A DNA stretch of 64,000 nt, from positions 62,001 through 126,000 of the forward strand of contig NZ_BCWR01000016.1 of NCBI RefSeq assembly GCF_001592305.1, in the 5' to 3' direction. Made by a program: the position numbers and the translations under genes. A model generated the notes under the pieces. It had not been told where the DNA came from. It worked only from the letters and a program-made list of their open reading frames with translations, and did no database searches. Positions 58,579 to 64,000 of the stretch are shown one piece after another (the stretch's first letter is position 1; each line of letters starts with the position of its first letter). This stretch comes from Hydrogenophaga taeniospiralis CCUG 15921. GTDB taxonomy: Bacteria > Pseudomonadota > Gammaproteobacteria > Burkholderiales > Burkholderiaceae_C.

Positions 58579-59396
58579 ACGAGCACAAAACGAACGGCGT
58601 GCCCTCGCTGAGCGCCTGGATCGACGGCGTCGGCGTGATCACACCCGGTTTGCCGGACTGGCCCACGGCGCGCGAGGTGTTGCGCGGCGAACAGGCCTTC
58701 GTCCGGGCGGCCTCGCTGTTGCCGGTGCCCACGCTGCTGCCCGCGGCCGAACGCCGGCGCGCCAGCCGCGTCGTCAAGCTGAGCCTGGGCATTGGCCTGG
58801 AGGCCGCGGCGCAGGCCGGTGCCGATGTCGCCTCGCTGACCACGGTGTTCTGCGCCTCCGGGGCCGACGGCCACAACTGCCACGCCCTGTGTGAGCAGCT
58901 GGCCACCGAAGACCGGCAGATCTCGCCCACGCGCTTTCACAACTCGGTGCACAACGCGGCCGCCGGGTATTGGGGCATCGCCACCCACAGCATGGCGCCG
59001 TGCCAGGTGATCTGCGCCTACGACGCCAGCATGGGCGCGGGCCTGCTCGACGCGCTGGCCCAGGTGGTTTGCGATCAGCAGCCGGTGCTGCTGGTCGCCT
59101 ACGACAGCGAATACCCCGAACCCCTGCACAGCAAGCGCGACACGCCCGACTGCGGCGGTGTGGCCTTGCTGCTCTCTCCCACGCGCAGCGAGCGCTCCCT
59201 GGCCTCCCTTCGCGTCACACCGACCACCGACGCCGCCGACACGCTGGCCGATGCCGGGCTGGAGAGCCTGCGCCAGCAGATCCCCGCGCTGCGGGCCTTG
59301 CCGCTGCTGCAGCGCCTGGCCACCGGGGTGGCGGGTCCGGTCTGTCTGGACTACCTGGCACCGATGCAGCTGATGGTGGACCTGCAGCCGTGTTAG
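58575..59396 (+). CDS. Ketosynthase-like chain-length factor (CLF)
   Basis: 273 residues. It matches the ketosynthase N-terminal type 2 family by the region SPTRFHNSVHNAAAGYWGIA. The place of the catalytic Cys is held by Asp/Ala (ICAYDASMGAGLLDAL), and the two catalytic His motifs are absent. It is therefore a non-catalytic partner of ketosynthase 2, as ApeC is of ApeO in the aryl polyene synthase. It would set chain length. The start overlaps the ketosynthase stop, and its end overlaps the dehydratase start by seven bases. Confidence 0.88.
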   Translation: MNEHKTNGVPSLSAWIDGVGVITPGLPDWPTAREVLRGEQAFVRAASLLPVPTLLPAAERRRASRVVKLSLGIGLEAAAQAGADVASLTTVFCASGADGHNCHALCEQLATEDRQISPTRFHNSVHNAAAGYWGIATHSMAPCQVICAYDASMGAGLLDALAQVVCDQQPVLLVAYDSEYPEPLHSKRDTPDCGGVALLLSPTRSERSLASLRVTPTTDAADTLADAGLESLRQQIPALRALPLLQRLATGVAGPVCLDYLAPMQLMVDLQPC

Positions 59397-59824
59397 ACCA
59401 CGACTGGATCGCGGCCCACATCCCGCACCAGGGCCGCATGTGCCTGCTCGACGCGGTGCTGGACTGGTCGGACAGCACCATCGTGTGCCGCGCCGACAGC
59501 CACACCGCCGCCGACCACCCGCTGCGCGCGGACGGCCGGCTGGGCATCGCCGCAGGCATCGAATACGCCGCGCAGGCCATGGCTGTGCACGGTGTGCTGC
59601 TCGCACCGCCGACGCAGCCCCCGCGCCTGGGCTACCTCACCAGCGTGCGCGGCGTGCAGATGCACGCCGCGCGGCTGGACGATCTGGCCGGCGCGCTGGA
59701 GGTGCGGGCCGAGCGCCTGAGCGGCGACGCCACGCTCATCCTCTACCGTTTTCAGGTGCTCCACGAAGGCCGCTGTCTGCTCGACGGCCGGGCCTCCGTG
59801 GTGCTCGACGCCCAAGCCCTTTGA
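59390..59824 (+). CDS. Hotdog-fold dehydratase 2 (ApeP-like)
   Basis: 144 residues from a GTG overlapping the CLF stop. Conserved elements: AAHIPHQGRMCLLDAVLDW, ADHPLRADGRLGIAAGIEYAAQAMAVHG (His-Pro and Glu region) and a C-terminal LDGRASVVLD. It belongs to the 3-hydroxyacyl-ACP dehydratases of aryl polyene clusters, which make each trans double bond. With dehydratase 1 this gives two separate enzymes. It ends 13 bases before the ketoreductase gene. Confidence 0.88.
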   Translation: MLDHDWIAAHIPHQGRMCLLDAVLDWSDSTIVCRADSHTAADHPLRADGRLGIAAGIEYAAQAMAVHGVLLAPPTQPPRLGYLTSVRGVQMHAARLDDLAGALEVRAERLSGDATLILYRFQVLHEGRCLLDGRASVVLDAQAL

Positions 59825-59837
59825 AGGAAGCAACCCC

Positions 59838-60557
59838 ATGAAGCGAGCCCTGGTCACAGGTGGCAGCGGTGGCATCGGCGCCGCCATTTGCAGCAGGCTG
59901 GCCGCCGACGGCCACCACGTCATCGTGCACGCCAACCGCGGGCTGGACAAAGCGCAGGCGCTGGTCGCGCAGATACAGGCGGCGGGCGGCAGTGCACAGG
60001 CGGTGGCGTTCGACGTCACCGACCGCCAGGCCACGGCAGCCGCCCTGGAGCGCCTGGTGGAAGAGGGCGCGATCCAGATCCTGGTGAACAACGCCGGCAT
60101 CCACGACGACGCGGTGTTCCCGGGCATGAGCGGCGAACAGTGGGACCGCGTGCTGGACGTGTCGCTCAACGGGTTTTTCAACGTCACGCAACCGCTGACC
60201 ATGCCCATGATGCGCACGCGCTGGGGCCGCATCGTCAGCATCTCGTCGGTGGCCGCGATCGCGGGCAACCGCGGCCAGGTCAACTACTCCGCCGCCAAGG
60301 GCGCGCTGCATGCGGCGAGCAAGTCGCTGGCGCTGGAGCTGGCCAGCCGCGGCGTCACGGTGAATGCGGTCGCGCCGGGCCTGATCGCCACGGACATGAT
60401 CGACGGCAGTTTCGACGCCGATGCCGTCAAGAAGCTCGTGCCCATGCAGCGCGTGGGCCGCCCGGAAGAGGTGGCGGACCTGGTGGCCTTCCTGGCCTCG
60501 GACCGCGCAGCCTACATTTCGGGACAGGTGATCTCCATCAACGGTGCGATGATCTGA
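59838..60557 (+). CDS. 3-oxoacyl-ACP reductase (FabG/ApeQ-like)
   Basis: 239 residues. SDR features: NAD(P) site LVTGGSGGIGAAICSRL, NNAGIHDDAVFPGMSGEQW, catalytic Ser in VSISSVAAIAGNRG and Y-x-x-x-K in VNYSAAKGALHAASK. The Arg in HANRGLD favours NADPH. It reduces the 3-keto group in each round so that dehydration gives the conjugated chain. The gene has a good AAGGAAG site. It is last of the core biosynthetic genes. Confidence 0.93.
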   Translation: MKRALVTGGSGGIGAAICSRLAADGHHVIVHANRGLDKAQALVAQIQAAGGSAQAVAFDVTDRQATAAALERLVEEGAIQILVNNAGIHDDAVFPGMSGEQWDRVLDVSLNGFFNVTQPLTMPMMRTRWGRIVSISSVAAIAGNRGQVNYSAAKGALHAASKSLALELASRGVTVNAVAPGLIATDMIDGSFDADAVKKLVPMQRVGRPEEVADLVAFLASDRAAYISGQVISINGAMI

Positions 60558-60627
60558 AATCCTCGCCCGACCCCACCCGATTCCGCCCGCTGGTGTGAAT
60601 GAGCGTCATTCTTTGAAGGAGAACCCC

Positions 60628-61179
60628 GTGTTTCCCACCCTGAACCGTTATCTGGCCTGTCTGTGTGTCGCAGCCCTCGCGGGTTCGCCCGCGGTGCACG
60701 CACAGAGTGGGTCCACGCAACCGCCTGCACAGCCCGCGCAGCCGCCCGTTGCGGCCCAGCCCGTCGCGCCGGCGCCGTCGGAGAATGGCTCGCCGGTGCA
60801 GGCCTGTCTGAAGGCCTGGGGCACCCACCCGTTCGGCACCAACCCGGCCTACCGCACGCTGGCGACCTCGGTGAAGGTGTTCGGCATCGGCTCCGACACG
60901 GCCGACCGTGAGGTGACCAGCCAGCCGGCCCTGGTGCTGGTCAATCCCGGGGTGAACGTGATGGGTGGCTCGGTGATCGAGCTGCTGAACCCCAATGGCT
61001 GGTACTGCCTGCGGGCGTCGGTCAACGTCATGGGCGGCATGAACATCAAGCTGCACTGCAGCGCGCGGCTGGCGTCCTCGTCGGGCGGCGCGACCGTGAT
61101 GAGCGCCGACAACGACGCCAAGGGCGTCACGGTCATGGGCTCGATCCAGGTCGAGCGCGTGGGCTGCGGCGGGGCCTGA
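60628..61179 (+). CDS. Exported Pro/Gln-rich protein with VMGG repeats
   Basis: 183 residues from GTG 60628, with AAGGAGA six bases upstream; an earlier ATG in frame lacks this site. The signal peptide ends near HAQ-S (residue 26). A Pro/Gln/Ala-rich linker follows (27-55). The folded part has three similar strand units: PGVNVMGGSVIELL, ASVNVMGGMNIKLHCSA and KGVTVMGSIQVERVG. Four Cys (60, 127, 144, 180) could form two disulfides. No family recognised; the VMGG pattern recalls right-handed beta-fold repeats. It may sit in the periplasm or outer membrane with the polyene product. Confidence 0.78.
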   Translation: MFPTLNRYLACLCVAALAGSPAVHAQSGSTQPPAQPAQPPVAAQPVAPAPSENGSPVQACLKAWGTHPFGTNPAYRTLATSVKVFGIGSDTADREVTSQPALVLVNPGVNVMGGSVIELLNPNGWYCLRASVNVMGGMNIKLHCSARLASSSGGATVMSADNDAKGVTVMGSIQVERVGCGGA

Positions 61180-61190
61180 AACGGCCCCGC
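61169..61190. terminator. Convergent hairpin at the end of the polyene unit
   Basis: GCGGGGCC and GGCCCCGC form a perfect eight-base stem over a TGAAAC loop. It includes the stop codon of the VMGG protein gene and ends eight bases before the antiporter stop on the other strand. No T run. Likely shared transcription stop. Confidence 0.5.
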
Positions 61191-61197
61191 AGCCTAG

Positions 61198-62406
61198 TCA
61201 CCTGGACAGCAAGCCCGCCTGGAGGCGCTGCGCGGCGCGGTGCATCAGCGGCTTGACCATCGGCACGGTCAGCATGGTGCTGGCCACCGCCATCAGCAGC
61301 AGGGCGGTGAACGCCGCGTTGGTGATGATCTGCTTGTCCAGCAGGATGTTGGCGAAGATGATCATGATCAGCGCCTTGGTCTGCAGCAGCCAGCCGATGA
61401 TGGACGCTTCACCCGGTGACCAGCGCAGCACGTAGCCCGCCAGCCGCACCCCGATCAGCTTGCCCACCACCGAGGCCACCAGCAGCAGCGCGGCGGCCGC
61501 GAACACCGCCGTGCCCCCCACCGCCCAGTTGGTGCGCAGGCCGGTGGAGAGGAAGAACACCGGCATCATCACCAGCAGCACGTGGTGGCGCAACTGGTCG
61601 AGCTTGTCCTGGTCGAACCAGTGCGCGTCCATCACGGCGCCCGCGAGGAACGCGCCCACCATGTAGTGCAGGCCGGCCCAGTCGGCGCCCAGCCCGCACA
61701 CGGCCAGCCAGATCAGGGACATGTACCAGCGGTCGCGCTCGGGCAACCAGGCCATGAGCCGGCGAAAGGCCAGGCCCAGCGCCACGAAGGCGATCAGGAA
61801 CGCGAACTGTTTGCCGATCCGGCCCCAGTCCATCAGGATCAGGGCCAGCACGCCCCAGATCGCGATGTCGTCCAGGCTCGCATAGCGCAGGATGCGCTGC
61901 CCCAGGGGCTGGCGCAGGATGTCGAGCTTCTCCATCAGCAGGATCAGGATCGGCAGTGCCGTCACCGCGCAGGCCATGCCGATGCCCAGCACGAACTGCC
62001 AGGACATGGCCTGCGCGCCCATCCAGCCGTCAAGGCCCAGCATCACGGCCGCCGCGGCGCAGCCCAGGAGCAGGGGCGCGCCCAGCGCCAGGCCGGCCGT
62101 GATGCCACTCTCGCGCCGGTGCTCCCAGGCCTTCTTCAGGTCGAGCTCCACACCGGCGATCATCACGAACAGCATCACCGACCACCACGCGATGCCATTG
62201 AGCAACTGGATCACGCTGGGGGTGAAAACGAAGTCGTAGTAGGCCGGGAACCACTTGCCCAGCACCCCGGGCCCGAGCAGGATGCCGGTGATGATCTGCA
62301 CCACCACCAGTGGCGCGTAGTGGTCGGTGCGGCCCAGGCGCCAGATCAGCCAGGGCACGGTGAAGATGATCGCCATGGCGACCAGAAAGACCTCGGTGGT
62401 GCTCAC
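61198..62406 (-). CDS. Cation:proton antiporter, CPA2 (KefB/NapA-like)
   Basis: 402 residues from a GTG that overlaps the methyltransferase stop (GTGA). About twelve membrane helices. The transport core has LRYASLDDIAIWGVLALIL with the Asp-Asp pair that binds Na or K and protons in this class, and VMIAGVELDLKKAWEHR. It lacks a KTN/TrkA-N domain, so it is not a full KefB. It may balance ions, or use the proton gradient to power a partner. Position between the polyene genes and the methyltransferase suggests, but does not prove, a link. Confidence 0.88.
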   Translation of the reverse strand: MSTTEVFLVAMAIIFTVPWLIWRLGRTDHYAPLVVVQIITGILLGPGVLGKWFPAYYDFVFTPSVIQLLNGIAWWSVMLFVMIAGVELDLKKAWEHRRESGITAGLALGAPLLLGCAAAAVMLGLDGWMGAQAMSWQFVLGIGMACAVTALPILILLMEKLDILRQPLGQRILRYASLDDIAIWGVLALILMDWGRIGKQFAFLIAFVALGLAFRRLMAWLPERDRWYMSLIWLAVCGLGADWAGLHYMVGAFLAGAVMDAHWFDQDKLDQLRHHVLLVMMPVFFLSTGLRTNWAVGGTAVFAAAALLLVASVVGKLIGVRLAGYVLRWSPGEASIIGWLLQTKALIMIIFANILLDKQIITNAAFTALLLMAVASTMLTVPMVKPLMHRAAQRLQAGLLSR

Positions 62407-63161
62407 CCTTTGCGCCCCGTGTATTCGCGGAACACGCCCAGGCTGATGCGGCAGTCCACGTCCTGGAAGCCGGCCCGGCGCAGGGCGTCGAGGATGCGCT
62501 CGGGCTCGATCGCCGCCTCGATGGTGTCGCCGTAGTACTCCCACAGCCGTTTCACGTCGGCGTGCCGGCGCGTCAGGCGGGCCAGCACCGGCACCACCAC
62601 CGCGATGTGGAAATGCAGCAGGCCGCGGGCCAGCCGGCTGCGGGGCCGGCTGATTTCCATGATGCAGACCGTGCCGCCCGGGCGCAGCACGCGCAGGTAT
62701 TCGGCGAACGCCAGGTCGAGGTCGCCCACATGGCGCAGCGCGTAGCCCATGGAAACAAAGTCCACCTGGGCGTCGGGCAGGGGGATGGCCTCGGCATAGG
62801 CCTCGATGGTGTCGACCGCCACCTTCTTGCGCAGTTCGGCCAGCATGCCGGGCGAGGGGTCGAGCGCCAGCACGCGCCCTTCGGGCCCGACCAGTTCATG
62901 GCCCGCCACGGTGACCAGGCCGGTGCCGGCGGCCACGTCCAGCAGGGTCATGCCCGGCTTGAGACCGTTGCGCACCAGCACCTCGCGCCGGTACCAGGCG
63001 CCGCTGCCCAGCGCTGTGAGCGCCTCGGCGCTGTCGTAGCCGGGCGCGGCCTGGTCGAACATGGCGCGGGTGACGCTGCGGCGCTCGTCCTCGCTGCTGA
63101 AATAGGGGTTCAGGCGCGGATCGGATTTCAGCGCGGCGGTGCGTGATGGGGTGGGTGTCAT
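62403..63161 (-). CDS. Class I SAM-dependent methyltransferase (UbiE-like)
   Basis: 252 residues. SAM motif I TLLDVAAGTGLVTVAG; motif II VLALDPSPGMLAELRKK; motif post-I ALRHVGDLDLAFAEYLRVLRPGG. The whole fold resembles UbiE/COQ5 quinone methyltransferases. Aryl polyene head groups are often O- or C-methylated, so a role in decorating the polyene aryl ring is likely. It is followed by an overlapping antiporter gene, and the GT2 stop is one base before its start region, so the minus-strand genes form one operon. Confidence 0.9.
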   Translation of the reverse strand: MTPTPSRTAALKSDPRLNPYFSSEDERRSVTRAMFDQAAPGYDSAEALTALGSGAWYRREVLVRNGLKPGMTLLDVAAGTGLVTVAGHELVGPEGRVLALDPSPGMLAELRKKVAVDTIEAYAEAIPLPDAQVDFVSMGYALRHVGDLDLAFAEYLRVLRPGGTVCIMEISRPRSRLARGLLHFHIAVVVPVLARLTRRHADVKRLWEYYGDTIEAAIEPERILDALRRAGFQDVDCRISLGVFREYTGRKG

Positions 63162-63162
63162 G

Positions 63163-63945
63163 TCAACGTCCAGAGGCGCTCAGGCGGCGCCAGATCAGCA
63201 GGGGCAGGCGCAGCACGAACCCCAGCAGGAGGCGGGCGTGCATCCAGGTCAGCAGGGTGTTGTCGCGCAGGTATTTGAAATGCGACACACCGCCTTCTTC
63301 GGCCGAGAGGTAGCGCACCGGTGCGTCGATGTTGATCGGCCACACGCCCGCCCAGCACAGTCGCACGACGGCCTCGGGGTCGAAGTCGAAGCGGCGCATG
63401 AAGCGGTGGCTTTGCATGATGGCCATGAGCGGTGCGATCGGGTACACGCGAAAACCGTACAAGGAGTCGCCGATGCCCATCCACAGGGTCTCCAGGTTGG
63501 CCCAGCCATTGGACACCTTGCGGCCATTGACGCGCAGTGCCGGCGCCTCGGGGCCGAACACCGGTTTGCCCAGCACCATGGCGCCGGGCCGCCGCAGCGA
63601 GGCTTGCATGAAGGTCGGGATCAGTGCGGCCGGGTGCTGGCCGTCGGAATCCATGGTGAGCGCGTGCGTGAAGCCGGCCCGGGCCGCCTGCGAGATGCCT
63701 TCGAGCACGGCCGCGCCCTTGCCCCGGTTTTCCGGCAGCACGATGACCCGCAGGCCCTCGTCGCCGCTGGCCATGTCCTGCAACTGCTGGGCCGTGCCGT
63801 CGGTGCTGCCGTCCACCACCACCCAGACCGGCGTCCATTGCGCGCGGGCGAGCCGGACCGTCTCCAGCACCCCCGCGCCAGGGTTGTAGCTGGGGATCAG
63901 CACCAGGTGGGTGCTGGAGGCCTGGGGTGTCGGGGCGTCATTCAT
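63163..63945 (-). CDS. Family 2 glycosyltransferase
   Basis: 260 residues. GT2 features: LVLIPSYNPGAGVLETVRLA, VVDGSTDGTAQQL, NRGKGAAVLEGI and the DXD-type ALTMDSDGQHPAAL. The C-terminal 40 residues are hydrophobic (LLGFVLRLPLLIWRRL), suggesting membrane contact. It probably adds a sugar to the polyene or its lipid carrier (ApeJ-like position). The start ATG overlaps the stop of the next gene to the right (ATGAATGA). Its own stop is one base from the methyltransferase start. Confidence 0.9.
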   Translation of the reverse strand: MNDAPTPQASSTHLVLIPSYNPGAGVLETVRLARAQWTPVWVVVDGSTDGTAQQLQDMASGDEGLRVIVLPENRGKGAAVLEGISQAARAGFTHALTMDSDGQHPAALIPTFMQASLRRPGAMVLGKPVFGPEAPALRVNGRKVSNGWANLETLWMGIGDSLYGFRVYPIAPLMAIMQSHRFMRRFDFDPEAVVRLCWAGVWPINIDAPVRYLSAEEGGVSHFKYLRDNTLLTWMHARLLLGFVLRLPLLIWRRLSASGR

Positions 63946-64000
63946 CGGTGGTGAAACGGGCGGACCCGTGCAGGCTGGGTTCGTTGCGGAAATAGGCTTC
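63938..64000 (-). CDS. Unidentified protein, C-terminal end only
   Basis: Only the last 20 codons are in the window (ending NEPSLHGSARFTTDE). The stop lies within the overlap with the GT2 start, so it is the gene upstream of the glycosyltransferase in the same minus-strand operon. Too short to assign. Confidence 0.6.
   Translation of the reverse strand, partial: EAYFRNEPSLHGSARFTTDE

Overview
The window looks like chromosome of a high-GC betaproteobacterium of the order Burkholderiales, most likely a Comamonadaceae member (Hydrogenophaga, Acidovorax or a relative). This rests on gene content and protein style (DUF4148, DUF1631, DUF1415, TAXI-type TRAP binding protein, an Aer-like receptor, a pirin/DoxX set) and on intergenic hairpin repeats that I recall from this family. 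No database search was possible. I see no rRNA, tRNA, CRISPR array, insertion sequence or prophage.

Layout. 1-2814 (minus): an ECF sigma factor with a coupled downstream gene cut by the window edge, an exported protein upstream of it, and a LysR regulator. 3017-6817 (plus): a four-repeat DUF4148 protein, a cupin, a MoaD/ThiS-like protein paired with an Asp-box repeat protein, and a 2-oxoglutarate oxygenase with a CTTAAG direct repeat upstream. 6851-11917 (minus): a two-component system, an EEP-fold enzyme and RhlE. 12176-16719 (plus): EttA, DUF1415 and DUF1631 proteins. 16763-23549: TAXI protein, Aer, then a metal-resistance set (CusF-like, DUF411, Cys-containing small protein, DUF1223, short CDF transporter) divergent from a CadR-type MerR gene with a clear operator. 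23618-27966 (minus): a general amino-acid ABC transporter with a strong terminator between the binding-protein gene and the first permease gene. 28270-34277: acyl-CoA ligase, CaiB-type CoA transferase, GabT and a divergent MocR-type regulator. 34402-46937: housekeeping genes (alaS, trmB, gluQ, an RluA-type synthase) mixed with redox genes (TlpA, FAD oxidoreductase, LysR-pirin-DoxX-flavodoxin set).

46957-64000 is the most notable region: a type II polyketide/fatty-acid-like cluster of the aryl polyene/xanthomonadin class. It begins beside a PAP2 gene in locally AT-richer DNA. The first plus-strand unit (47891-57244) has ACP, ketosynthase, ACP, a COG4648 membrane protein, an AMP ligase, a hotdog dehydratase, an LpxL-like acyltransferase, a LolA-like protein and an MMPL exporter, then an alpha/beta hydrolase and a polysaccharide deacetylase. 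A second unit (57388-61179) has ketosynthase, chain-length factor, dehydratase, ketoreductase and an exported protein of unknown function. A convergent minus-strand set carries a CPA2 antiporter, a SAM methyltransferase and a GT2 glycosyltransferase, and runs off the right edge. Together these could activate an aryl starter, extend it into a polyene, reduce and dehydrate it, attach it to a lipid and move it to the outer membrane. No starter-forming enzyme (ammonia-lyase or chorismatase) or thioesterase is visible, so the cluster is probably completed to the right or elsewhere.
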